Assembly: GCA_905221605.1 (NCBI GenBank)
Contig: CAJNDS010002321.1
Span: 236,001-300,000, forward strand
Length of the DNA stretch: 64,000 bases
Direction of reading: 5' to 3'
Origin: Symbiodinium natans
Taxonomy: Eukaryota; Sar; Dinophyceae; Suessiales; Symbiodiniaceae
How positions within the stretch are numbered: the stretch's first letter is position 1; each line of letters opens with the position of its first letter. Positions 25,742 to 33,285 of the stretch are shown here, one piece after another. The notes beneath the pieces were generated by a model. That model was not told where the DNA came from. It did no database searches and saw nothing but the letters and a program-made list of their open reading frames with translations. A program made the translations under genes and the position numbers.

Positions 25742-26356
25742 TTATTCAAAGGGATTAAATACTTTATCAATATATTTATTTATTTTATTTCTATCAATAT
25801 AGCAAGCATAATCTTCTAATATGTAATCAATATACATTACAACCACTTTATAAAACAGGTCTAAGTTTTCATATTCTGTTTTAGCATAAACATAAGTGCC
25901 AGATAAAAATGAGTTCATATGATAACCTACAAGACGTTTTGTGCTTCCTTCGCTCCACATATTGGTAAGAAAATCTCCAACAATACCAAATACATCAGCA
26001 TTATGAACAAATGAGTTTAATACTTTTTTATCTTTAGCCCCTCTTGCTTTAATTAATTCTTTCATTTGTTGTTTCATGATACTTCTCTTTCTTATCCTGT
26101 CGTCTATGAATGATTTCGGATTAATCTTTATCAATAAGAAGAACTGCTTTTCTACTTTACTCAATTCTATACCAAATCTTGGATATTCATCACTAAAGTT
26201 ATTGTCATGATGTTTTAGTTTCTCACACTTTTTACATTGTAGATAATCAACTACTTCATTACCTATATTTTCAGGTAATATCATATTTAGAATGGCTTTT
26301 CTATTCCCCTTAATAGATTTACACACATGGCAATTTTCATACTTAAATATACTCAT
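25742..26356 (-). CDS. Unknown element protein with paired CxxC motifs (204 aa)
   Basis: The N-terminus has CHVCK near residue 9 and CKKCEK near residue 41, the layout of a zinc ribbon. The rest is hydrophobic/aromatic and helical, with YKVVVMYIDYILEDYACYI near the C-terminus. The next gene (26430-27092) has a similar CxxCK...CxxC N-terminus and similar length, so the two may be diverged paralogues. Transcribed leftward from its own early-type element (26374-26394), 29 bp before the start. Function unknown. Confidence 0.7.
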   Translation of the reverse strand: MSIFKYENCHVCKSIKGNRKAILNMILPENIGNEVVDYLQCKKCEKLKHHDNNFSDEYPRFGIELSKVEKQFFLLIKINPKSFIDDRIRKRSIMKQQMKELIKARGAKDKKVLNSFVHNADVFGIVGDFLTNMWSEGSTKRLVGYHMNSFLSGTYVYAKTEYENLDLFYKVVVMYIDYILEDYACYIDRNKINKYIDKVFNPFE

Positions 26357-26373
26357 TTTCCTCTTACTATTCT

Positions 26374-26394
26374 AAGGCGTTTTGTCTTTAAGTA
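26374..26394 (-). promoter_or_regulatory. Early-type promoter element
   Basis: Minus-strand TACTTAAAGACAAAACGCC followed by TTAGAATAGTA and then the start codon of the 204-aa gene. Confidence 0.65.
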
Positions 26395-26429
26395 TTTTTA
26401 ACTATAATATTATTTGTTAGTTAATAATA

Positions 26430-27092
26430 TTATGGTTGGTCAATAACGATGAATTTTAACCATTGTATTAAATCATAAAAGACTTGCCGTTTATTTAAAT
26501 ATGTAATTATCATTGAAAATATTCTTAAATAATGATACAGATACTGTTTTAAATCAACTATATTACTATAATATTCACATTCATTATATTTAGTTACCAA
26601 TAGTTCTTTCAGTTCTTTTACTTTCTTCTCATTAAAATAATGATTATAAGCGTCTTCAAATTTGTCATGTATTTGTTTATTATACAACTCGCTATATTTT
26701 TCACAAAAGTCAGTTTCATATATGTAAACATTATCCACATAAATGTTAGCATAAATACTAGCACAGCAGAAGTTAGGGTTAAAACCGCTCAACACTTGTA
26801 ATATTATATCTTCATGTTCAGGATACTCATTGTTTCTTACTAAACTATAAATAAGGGTGGAAACATCATAATCTAAATAACAGTTTCTTGATACACAGTC
26901 GCTACATCCGATGTAGGAGAAGAAATTTTCATTTACACCATCAGTAAATACATTAAAGTTATTCTTCAACTGATAATATATTAATTTACAGTTCTTACAG
27001 TTTTTAATATCATCCTTTATTAATTTACGACCATACTCAATTTCTTTCTCAATGTTATAATCTACTGTTACAACGCTTTCACTATCACTCAT
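26430..27092 (-). CDS. Unknown element protein with paired CxxC motifs (220 aa)
   Basis: An acidic N-terminus is followed by NCKNCKLIYYQLKNNF at about 37-52 and IGCSDCVSRNC at about 82-92, a probable zinc-binding pair. A Tyr- and Asn-rich helical remainder follows (YNECEYYSNIVDLKQYLYHY). It resembles the adjacent 204-aa protein in motif layout and size. Its early-type element is at 27108-27127, 26 bp upstream. With the two genes to its left it forms a cassette of three leftward genes, each with its own promoter. Function unknown. Confidence 0.7.
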   Translation of the reverse strand: MSDSESVVTVDYNIEKEIEYGRKLIKDDIKNCKNCKLIYYQLKNNFNVFTDGVNENFFSYIGCSDCVSRNCYLDYDVSTLIYSLVRNNEYPEHEDIILQVLSGFNPNFCCASIYANIYVDNVYIYETDFCEKYSELYNKQIHDKFEDAYNHYFNEKKVKELKELLVTKYNECEYYSNIVDLKQYLYHYLRIFSMIITYLNKRQVFYDLIQWLKFIVIDQP

Positions 27093-27107
27093 TACTATAA
27101 TATACTA

Positions 27108-27127
27108 GGGCGCTATGTCTTTAAGTA
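27108..27127 (-). promoter_or_regulatory. Early-type promoter element
   Basis: Minus-strand TACTTAAAGACATAGCGCCC followed by TAGTATATTATAGTA and ATG of the 220-aa gene. Confidence 0.65.
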
Positions 27128-27131
27128 TATA

Positions 27132-28058
27132 TTAATCAATTAATAACATTTCGTGTCTATTATATTTTTTAGTTTTACCTTCTAGGATATAGTGTTTGTT
27201 GAGCTGTAGGTCTCTGCCTATTTCCTTAACCGTGTATGTTTGTTCGCTCCATTGATTGCGCGATTCTTTTCTTGATGTGTAGTTGCCCTTTCCTTTTACA
27301 AATACTTTCACCTTATCCCCGACTTCTACCTTTGGATATTTTCTTAAATACTTTTCTTTCAATACCGAGTTTGCCTTCACTTTCACCGCGTTTTCGTCCT
27401 TATGCGCTTCGTCTGGAGTCATATCTGTGGTTGAGTGTTTCATTTTTTTATTGTATTTGTTTAATACTGGTTGTAATAAAATCGTCCATGCTCCTTTCGT
27501 TACTAACGCTCTGTCTGTAATCATCTTCTTAATAGTTCTGATTGCTCTCTCTGCTACATTCGCATGCGTTAAAGTTACTATATGGTCAATGCCTTCCCCT
27601 TTCAAAAAATCCTGTAGTTTCTTGTAGTTAAACGCCCCATCATCATCCGAATAAATACTATTAGGATAACCCATAACCTTAAAGCACTCCATAAAAGCAT
27701 CATAAACCGTTTCACCGTCTCGGTTCTCCATAGGCACGATATGAATTTTCTTACTAAAATTATCAATACATAACAACGCATAGCGCTTATACTCTTTCTT
27801 AAAAGTATCTGTATCTTTCATTAAACTAACCATATCCATAATATCAACACTATAAACTGCTCTAGCATAAGGCGCTGAATAACTGTTGTAGTTCTTATAA
27901 TTTCTCCTTTGAGTTGATTGTTTCTTAACCCAGTCCTTAACATATTGTAAGGTTACACCCGCTCCGTCTTTATTTGCTTCTTCATATAAGCTTCTTACTG
28001 ACCCATAACCTCTTTCTAAATCATAATATATCTTCTCCAAAATCTCATTAGCACTCAT
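27132..28058 (-). CDS. Retrovirus-type (rve/DDE) integrase
   Basis: Catalyses strand transfer of the linear element into host DNA. An N-terminal helical region (1-60) is followed by the RNase-H-fold core. Catalytic candidates are Asp72 in SVDIMDM, Asp139 in YSDDDGAF and Glu170 in NVAERAIRTIK. The spacing of 30 residues between the last two is slightly shorter than the classical 35. The C-terminal part (about 245-308) has KVEVGDKVKVF and YTVKEIG...HYILEG, an SH3/chromo-like beta module typical of Polinton integrases. No HHCC zinc finger is visible at the N-terminus. The frame is intact. The start codon sits in an AATATTAATT-ATG context without the early-type element. Confidence 0.93.
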   Translation of the reverse strand: MSANEILEKIYYDLERGYGSVRSLYEEANKDGAGVTLQYVKDWVKKQSTQRRNYKNYNSYSAPYARAVYSVDIMDMVSLMKDTDTFKKEYKRYALLCIDNFSKKIHIVPMENRDGETVYDAFMECFKVMGYPNSIYSDDDGAFNYKKLQDFLKGEGIDHIVTLTHANVAERAIRTIKKMITDRALVTKGAWTILLQPVLNKYNKKMKHSTTDMTPDEAHKDENAVKVKANSVLKEKYLRKYPKVEVGDKVKVFVKGKGNYTSRKESRNQWSEQTYTVKEIGRDLQLNKHYILEGKTKKYNRHEMLLID

Positions 28059-28092
28059 AATTAATATTAACTAGAAATTTAATTAATATTAA

Positions 28093-28458
28093 TTATAAAC
28101 CTACAATTTTTCTCACTAATGTTTTCTCAATTTCTTTTTGTTGCTTCTCTTCATAAATTCTCTTACACCTTTCGGTGCTCTGATGCTTTGCTTTATTACT
28201 GTTACTTGTTATGGTTTTACCACATCTTTCATAACTCTTACTGTTTTTCTTGTAATAATCATTAAAATAATCATCTTCTTTATACTTCTGGTTCAACCTA
28301 TCATTATAAATTTTCTTCTTTTCTTTCTTGATACACTTATCACTTTCACTATCAGTAGTTGAAACATCCCCATTATCAATACTATTCCATAACAGGTCAA
28401 ACAAATCGTCATTAATTGTTGTTTTTATTCCGTCATTACCTACGAAGTAGTTAGTCAT
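28093..28458 (-). CDS. Small basic protein with degenerate zinc knuckle (121 aa)
   Basis: Acidic N-terminus, Lys-rich middle (KKEKKKIYNDRLNQKYKED) and the segment ERCGKTITSNSNKAKHQSTERC near the end. This resembles the C-terminal finger of the GIY-YIG protein (37325-37918) and of the rightmost gene (44288-44615), but lacks one expected Cys and has Cys in place of the last His. An ACTTAAAGAAATAT element 25 bp upstream (28478-28491) resembles the early-type promoter. Function unknown; nucleic-acid binding is an inference from the finger and the basic charge. Confidence 0.65.
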   Translation of the reverse strand: MTNYFVGNDGIKTTINDDLFDLLWNSIDNGDVSTTDSESDKCIKKEKKKIYNDRLNQKYKEDDYFNDYYKKNSKSYERCGKTITSNSNKAKHQSTERCKRIYEEKQQKEIEKTLVRKIVGL

Positions 28459-28477
28459 TATTTAATTAATAATATGA

Positions 28478-28526
28478 ATATTTCTTTAAGTTGCTTATGC
28501 TAAAGCATAAGCGATAAAAGAAATAT
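28478..28526. promoter_or_regulatory. Two-part cruciform overlapping an early-type promoter
   Basis: Outer arms ATATTTCTTT (28478-28487) and AAAGAAATAT (28517-28526) enclose a perfect inner 8-bp inverted repeat, GCTTATGC / GCATAAGC (28493-28500 / 28505-28512), with a TAAA loop. It lies between the stop of the Ser-rich gene and the start of the 121-aa gene, both leftward. It could be a terminator for the first gene, and it contains the ACTTAAAGAAAT element of the second. Confidence 0.6.
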
Positions 28527-28540
28527 CTCATTTGTTAAAA

Positions 28541-29332
28541 TTATGACCTACTACTACTTGAAGCAGAACTTATAACAATAGGGGAACTTTTAACAGAAAT
28601 GGGGGAACTTTTAACAGAAATGGGCGAGCTTCTAACAGATATGGGTGAGCTTCTAACGCTTATAGGGTTACTATTTCCATAATGTATTGTTGAAGCAGGG
28701 CGAGAACTACCATAATGTATAGTTGAAGAACGGGAACTAGATTTACTACTACGCGACCCACCTATAGGTAGATTACCATAAGGGTTGTTGCTATGATGTG
28801 AAATAGAAGAACTTGATGAGGAAGGTATAGGCGTTTCATCTTTTTTAGTAGGCATTGGTTCATTGCTACCCCTTGCTCCACTATTATGACTTGTTTGACG
28901 CGATACTGACATATCCACTTCAACCTCCTCAAATAAACTATCAAATAATCTTCTCATAAATGATTTTTGTTGCTCTTGCTCTTGCTCTTGTTCTTGTTCT
29001 TCTGATTTCTCGCTTGATTTACTAGATAGTATTGAATGCTCACTCTCTACCTGTTGTTTTTCGTTTTCGGGTTCAATTGCTGTCTTCAAACTTTCCGACG
29101 TAGATGAATATGATGAATGGTTGCTAAATAAATCTGTTTGGGTTCCCTTTTGTGGGTTCTCATTCATTATTATCGCCTTCTTATCATATTTATCTAAATC
29201 AAAGTCATCAAAATCTACCTCCTCTAAGAACATTCCTTGTTGTGTTCTTCTTTCCCTTTCTGGTAATATTCTTAATCTTCTTGTTTTTGCTTCCCTTAGT
29301 ATTTCTTCATATGTCGGGCGTAATCTTAACAT
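28541..29332 (-). CDS. Ser-rich element protein with LRPTYEE N-terminus (263 aa)
   Basis: Begins MLRLRPTYEEILREAK. The same LRPTYxE opening occurs at the start of the next gene (29357-30403). The middle has an EQEQEQEQEQ run. The C-terminal third is almost all Ser with short basic or hydrophobic steps, including four or five copies of an SPISV(R/K)S-type heptad. Such low-complexity tails occur in disordered virion or packaging proteins. No enzyme motif is visible. It sits in the leftward block with other presumed virion-associated genes, 24 bp from its neighbour. Function unknown. Confidence 0.7.
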   Translation of the reverse strand: MLRLRPTYEEILREAKTRRLRILPERERRTQQGMFLEEVDFDDFDLDKYDKKAIIMNENPQKGTQTDLFSNHSSYSSTSESLKTAIEPENEKQQVESEHSILSSKSSEKSEEQEQEQEQEQQKSFMRRLFDSLFEEVEVDMSVSRQTSHNSGARGSNEPMPTKKDETPIPSSSSSSISHHSNNPYGNLPIGGSRSSKSSSRSSTIHYGSSRPASTIHYGNSNPISVRSSPISVRSSPISVKSSPISVKSSPIVISSASSSSRS

Positions 29333-29356
29333 TTATAATTATACTGATATTATAAC

Positions 29357-30403
29357 TTATAACAAACTCATAGCACCACTAACGACACCATCAATCACGG
29401 CACCTTTTACTGCTTCCTTTCCTGCTTCTAATAAAGCACTTCCCGCACTTTCAAATGCCTTTCGGATTACTCCTTTACCTTTGCCTTTCTTCATCTGCGT
29501 CCATTCTTCCATTCTACTTCGTAAAAGTTGGTCATTGACTTCGTCCGCCCATTTACCAGTTTGTATTAGTCTTTCAACATAATTCAGTAAATATTCCTTT
29601 TTGGTTGGTGATTTACCCTTGCCTTTGATTTTTAGTTTGTCCATTTCTTCTTCTTGCTCTTCCGTTAGTTTTATTCCTCTTAAATGTAATTGATACAGTA
29701 TATCATCTACTGAAACATCTTTGTTTTTCCATCTATCTATATTTTCATTATAATCTATTGTTTCCTTATGCTTTCTAGATTGTGGAGGCACTTGTGTTTC
29801 ATCATCATCCTCAAATTCTTCCTCTTCTTCTTCCTCTTCTGCTAATTCGGTAGGGGTTTCTAAAGGTGGTAAATCTTCGTCATCTTCATTTGCTGTATCG
29901 CTTGCCATGGAATGAATAGGAATGCCTACAGGCAATTGCCGACTATGGACATCTCCTAGGTCGCTTCTAGCATCATCAACTAATCTGTTTCTACTTTCCA
30001 TTTGACGGTTAAGACCGGTCTCTAATTCTGCCCTTATTGCTTGTTCATACTCTTCATTAATCATTTGGTCTAAAAAATCACTACCTCCTGACTGATAAGC
30101 GGAACTTGGAGTTCTACCACCATAACTTAAAACGCCCATTGATGTTCCTGTTGCTATTGCCGTTTGTCTCAATTGAGTTTGTCTTAATTCTTCCTTTACT
30201 TTGTTTTCTTCTTGCTGTTTCAACCCTAGAAAATCAACATTATCAAACTGACTTCCAAATTGATTGTTTCTAAATAATGTTGCCTTTCTATCAATCACTG
30301 TTTCAATTGATGGGCGGTTTTCATCACCCTGTTCATTAATCATTCCTACCATTTCATCGTAGGTTGGTCTCAGTTTTAATTCTGATTTCAATGTTTTAAT
30401 CAT
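29357..30403 (-). CDS. Presumed virion-associated protein with LRPTYDE motif and amphipathic C-terminus (348 aa)
   Basis: The N-terminus carries LKLRPTYDEMVGM, matching the 263-aa neighbour. It is followed by a long disordered, acidic region (EEEEEEEEFEDDDE near 190-205) and a basic Lys/Gly patch (KGKGKSPTKKEYLL). The C-terminal 25 residues are small and hydrophobic with an amphipathic look (EAVKGAVIDGVVSGAMSLL). A membrane-active or capsid-lining role, like that of small internal proteins in related viruses, is possible but unproven. It overlaps the next gene upstream (30396-30734) by 8 bp, suggesting coupled expression. Confidence 0.7.
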   Translation of the reverse strand: MIKTLKSELKLRPTYDEMVGMINEQGDENRPSIETVIDRKATLFRNNQFGSQFDNVDFLGLKQQEENKVKEELRQTQLRQTAIATGTSMGVLSYGGRTPSSAYQSGGSDFLDQMINEEYEQAIRAELETGLNRQMESRNRLVDDARSDLGDVHSRQLPVGIPIHSMASDTANEDDEDLPPLETPTELAEEEEEEEEFEDDDETQVPPQSRKHKETIDYNENIDRWKNKDVSVDDILYQLHLRGIKLTEEQEEEMDKLKIKGKGKSPTKKEYLLNYVERLIQTGKWADEVNDQLLRSRMEEWTQMKKGKGKGVIRKAFESAGSALLEAGKEAVKGAVIDGVVSGAMSLL

Positions 30404-30734
30404 TATTATTATATTTGATTATTTCCGCCATTATATCTTTTAATTCTTTTTGTCTCTTGATTAGTTCCTCCTTTGTTCTGACGGGCATCATCGGACGCTC
30501 TAACTGTCTATTAATATTATCTAGTTCTCCTTGGTAAATGCTCTTCTTTTGATGCTGTAACCAATCGTTACGAAGTCTAACATTTTTGCCTCTGTTCTCC
30601 GCTTCTTCAATTCTCATCTTCATGTCTTCTAAATACTTTTTTCTGCTTGCTACTCCTACTGTTTCCTCCAAATCGTAATATTGTTGAACCTGTGGCATTC
30701 TTCTAAATTCTGGTTTGCTTTTAAACATACTCAT
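30396..30734 (-). CDS. Small helical protein (112 aa)
   Basis: Charged, strongly helical sequence (KKYLEDMKMRIEEAENRGKN and later KEELIKRQKELKDIMAEI), probably coiled coil. The N-terminus (KPEFRRMPQVQQYYDLEE) may be a short docking segment. It overlaps the start of the 348-aa gene by 8 bp and lies 42 bp from the 225-aa gene. Unknown function; its position among structural genes suggests a virion or assembly factor. Confidence 0.65.
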   Translation of the reverse strand: MSMFKSKPEFRRMPQVQQYYDLEETVGVASRKKYLEDMKMRIEEAENRGKNVRLRNDWLQHQKKSIYQGELDNINRQLERPMMPVRTKEELIKRQKELKDIMAEIIKYNNND

Positions 30735-30775
30735 ATTATTAATATTAATTAGATTTAAATTAATATTAACAATAA

Positions 30776-31453
30776 TTAAAACATACTTGCTCTAAATTTA
30801 TTAATCTTTTCTTGTTTTTCTTGTTGCCTTAACCGTTTCATTTCATTATAGGACTGTTGTAGTAATTCTGTTGCTGTTGGTTGCCTCGGTTCGCGTATGC
30901 TACACGAAACTTCGTGTTCTTCCATTCTTACTGGGCGTTGCTTTGTCTTTACTTCAATTGGTTCTGAATATTGTATTACTTCATTCTTTACATTTTGAGC
31001 GTTTTTATCGTTTTCTTTGTTTTCGTATGAAGCAGAGCCTCCTAAGCTTCCGTTGGAAGCGTATTTCTTCTTCATCTCTTCTTCAATTTCTTTTCTTAAT
31101 TTTTGTTCAACCTTTGACCCGTAACTTGCCTTTTGCTTATTTACTGGTAATGTTTCGGTCGGTTGTCCCTTACAATAATGGGGGTGTGTATTTTTAAAAC
31201 TTTTCGGCAACATCTTTTTATTACAGGCACTACATTCAACCAGCTCAATAACTTTAACTGTTCTCGCTAGTTTCTTCGGCGTTGCTTTTGCTTTTGGCTT
31301 TGTTTCTTCTTTCGGTTCTTCTTTGGGTTGTTCTTCAGTGGTTGTTTTGATTTGTTCAGTTGGTTGTTCTTCGTGGGTTGCTTCAATAATTTCATTTGCT
31401 ACTGGTTCGGGCGCTTCTTCATTTTTAACCTCATCAACCTCTTCATTACTCAT
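30776..31453 (-). CDS. Zinc-finger protein with acidic N-terminus (225 aa)
   Basis: Residues 1-65 are Glu/Pro/Thr-rich with repeated EEQPxE units. Then VECSACNKKMLPKSFKNTHP...C (about 73-93) forms a C2HC-type finger. A Lys/Glu helical region follows, and the protein ends in a conserved-looking helical tail rich in Arg/Gln/Lys (LLQQSYNEMKRLRQQEK). It is transcribed leftward directly downstream of the penton gene, with an AAATA-ATG start context and no early-type element. It may be a structural or packaging accessory protein. Family not identified. Confidence 0.7.
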   Translation of the reverse strand: MSNEEVDEVKNEEAPEPVANEIIEATHEEQPTEQIKTTTEEQPKEEPKEETKPKAKATPKKLARTVKVIELVECSACNKKMLPKSFKNTHPHYCKGQPTETLPVNKQKASYGSKVEQKLRKEIEEEMKKKYASNGSLGGSASYENKENDKNAQNVKNEVIQYSEPIEVKTKQRPVRMEEHEVSCSIREPRQPTATELLQQSYNEMKRLRQQEKQEKINKFRASMF

Positions 31454-31491
31454 TATTTAATGTAGTATATATTTTTCTAATTAGATATTTA

Positions 31492-32328
31492 TTATCCCCT
31501 AAAAAATGTTAGTGTAAATGAAATATCCACCCCGTTCAAATTAATAATTTGGTTAAGGTGGTCAGTTAGTCTAAAATTCAATCGGCGTAGCATTTTACCC
31601 GAGACATCTATATAATCAACGGTGCTTAACTCATTATCGTTAATGACCCCTAAATAAGCGACATTCACGGGGACTTTCTGAATTATTGATGAATTGCCCG
31701 CCACTGTTAATTGGTTGTAGTTGCTTATTTCGTTACAATGTAAGTATAAATTCTTGAAAGGGACTAAATCAATAAAATTAGTAACATACGGCGCGACATT
31801 AGTATAAGCGTCAGTGGCAGGGGTTGTATTGCCTATCACTCTGTTTATTGAACTTAAATTATTAACATCAACAGGGTCGCTAAATGAACCAGCCAGTGGT
31901 GCTATTTCTCCATCAGTTAGAACAACAAAAATAGCAGTAGCATAATTGGAACTAAATGTATATTTGTTAGTTGAAGTGTTGTAACTTATTGAATAAGTGT
32001 TGGGTCTATCTACCGTATCTACTAAAAGGTTTAAAGCAATCTCTATCGTTTGCGCTAAATCCACCGCTGTATAGTTGCCTTCTGGAATTGTTACTTTACG
32101 ATAAGTTATGCCCACTATAACCCCTGGCGGTATAACCTGATGTCTAAAATATAAGTTATTGTTGGTGCTGTTGATTGAATACCACGAATGGGGAATGCTT
32201 ACCTCGTGTATTTGACATAGCATATTTTCCTCTAGTTGAACCGTTTCGGGTAGGTCTATTGTAAATTCCGATGAAGTCCCTGATACTTTATAGTAACTAT
32301 CAATATAAACTTTTTTGAACTTGAGCAT
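31492..32328 (-). CDS. Minor capsid (penton) protein
   Basis: The start MLKFKKVYIDSYYK at 32328 is preferred over an in-frame ATG 102 bp upstream. It gives 278 aa and the TAATA-ATG context of other structural genes, and the longer form would run into the divergent promoter region. Features of Polinton-type minor capsid proteins: VYIDSYYKVSGTSSEFTIDL at the N-terminus, then the block IHEVSIPHSWYSI, then a beta-rich body with IPEGNYTAVDLAQTIEIALN (about 95-115). Known role: single jelly-roll pentamers at the capsid vertices. Divergently transcribed from the lipase-like gene, with only about 40 bp between start codons. Confidence 0.85.
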   Translation of the reverse strand: MLKFKKVYIDSYYKVSGTSSEFTIDLPETVQLEENMLCQIHEVSIPHSWYSINSTNNNLYFRHQVIPPGVIVGITYRKVTIPEGNYTAVDLAQTIEIALNLLVDTVDRPNTYSISYNTSTNKYTFSSNYATAIFVVLTDGEIAPLAGSFSDPVDVNNLSSINRVIGNTTPATDAYTNVAPYVTNFIDLVPFKNLYLHCNEISNYNQLTVAGNSSIIQKVPVNVAYLGVINDNELSTVDYIDVSGKMLRRLNFRLTDHLNQIINLNGVDISFTLTFFRG

Positions 32329-32368
32329 TATTACTATATGATAAAACAATTTGTAGTCTATTTTAATA

Positions 32369-33010
32369 ATGTTTAAGCATAAACGGAAAGGTGAAGAAGA
32401 ACCATATGAAGCACCCAAAACAAGAAGCAATATTCATAATGAAGTAAGAGAAGAATTAGCAGGGACTGAGACCTTCTTAACTGATACTCAAGGATTGAAA
32501 CTAGCATACGAAAACCCCGATGGTATTTATCAAAATGGTAGTATCTTATACATAGCAGGAACTAAAAGTGGAAGAGATGTTTATGATGATTTAAAATTAC
32601 CCTTATATATGACACAGCAAACAAAAAGATATAAAGATGTTGATAATTTCATTAAAGACGGAACTATAGAAGTTGATGGTAAGCAACTTACAGGTATTAC
32701 TGATATTATTAGCCATAGTTTAGGTTCAGCAGTGGGGCAACAAATTAATAATGATTATAACAATATATTTAGAAGTCGTAGTTATGGGTCTCCTTTTGTT
32801 TCAAGTCAGTCACCAGAAGATGCGGGGACTAATTTAAGAATAAGAAAGACGGCAGACCCCGTTAGTATGTTTGATGGTGGAAGCATTACATTACCCAGAG
32901 GGTCATTAAACCCTCTTTACAATCATTCCTATGAAGATATAGGTAATGTTCATAACAAAGAAGGTAATTTACCTATAACAAGGGAAGAGTTTATGGAGCA
33001 GTTTAATTAA
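32369..33010 (+). CDS. Class-3-lipase-like alpha/beta-hydrolase (213 aa)
   Basis: Contains ITDIISHSLGSAVGQQI (about 110-126), a GxSxG-type nucleophile elbow in which the first Gly is Ser: S-H-Ser117-L-G. Downstream SYGSPFVSS, TADPVSMFDGG (Asp163) and NPLYNHSYED (His186) match the order of the Asp and His of class-3 lipases and related phospholipases. The N-terminal 35 residues are basic and may be a virion-targeting tail. It precedes the capsid genes in the rightward structural block, so a membrane-breaching role during entry or exit is a reasonable inference. Substrate unknown. Confidence 0.65.
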   Translation: MFKHKRKGEEEPYEAPKTRSNIHNEVREELAGTETFLTDTQGLKLAYENPDGIYQNGSILYIAGTKSGRDVYDDLKLPLYMTQQTKRYKDVDNFIKDGTIEVDGKQLTGITDIISHSLGSAVGQQINNDYNNIFRSRSYGSPFVSSQSPEDAGTNLRIRKTADPVSMFDGGSITLPRGSLNPLYNHSYEDIGNVHNKEGNLPITREEFMEQFN

Positions 33011-33029
33011 AATATAAACAATATTAATA

Positions 33030-33251
33030 ATGCTTCATAATAAAACAACAACATATGAACCCATGGAGAAAAAACCGAAGGAGAAGAAGTTTAAAAAAAA
33101 TGCTTATGAAGAAATACGGAAACTAGTAGATGACGCCTCGTCAGAGGCGCGCGTGCTACGTGTCGATGAAGGAAATAATATAGTCAAAGAAGTTAAGAAG
33201 AAAGGCAAGAATCAAGGAAATATTAAGTTTAAGTTTAATTTATTTGATTAA
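33030..33251 (+). CDS. Small Lys-rich protein (73 aa)
   Basis: Twenty-odd per cent lysine, with KKPKEKKFKKNAYEEIRKLV near the start and VKEVKKKGKNQGNIKFKF at the end. It could be a basic DNA-condensing core protein, but no family is recognised. It lies between the lipase-like and capsid genes, with an AATATTAATA-ATG start context. Its middle (about 33130-33170) is locally GC-richer than its neighbours. Confidence 0.6.
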   Translation: MLHNKTTTYEPMEKKPKEKKFKKNAYEEIRKLVDDASSEARVLRVDEGNNIVKEVKKKGKNQGNIKFKFNLFD

Positions 33252-33285
33252 ATATAAAAATAATTTCTACTTTTGATTATATATT

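Noticed and set aside
27236-27627. Rightward open frames over the integrase
   Set aside because: Antisense shadows of a clear integrase gene. Similar shadows over the 263-aa, 348-aa, 225-aa and polymerase genes were also dropped.
32329-32430. Longer N-terminus for the penton protein
   Set aside because: The extra 34 residues are unlike the family, and the segment covers the divergent promoter. The internal ATG has the normal TAATA context.
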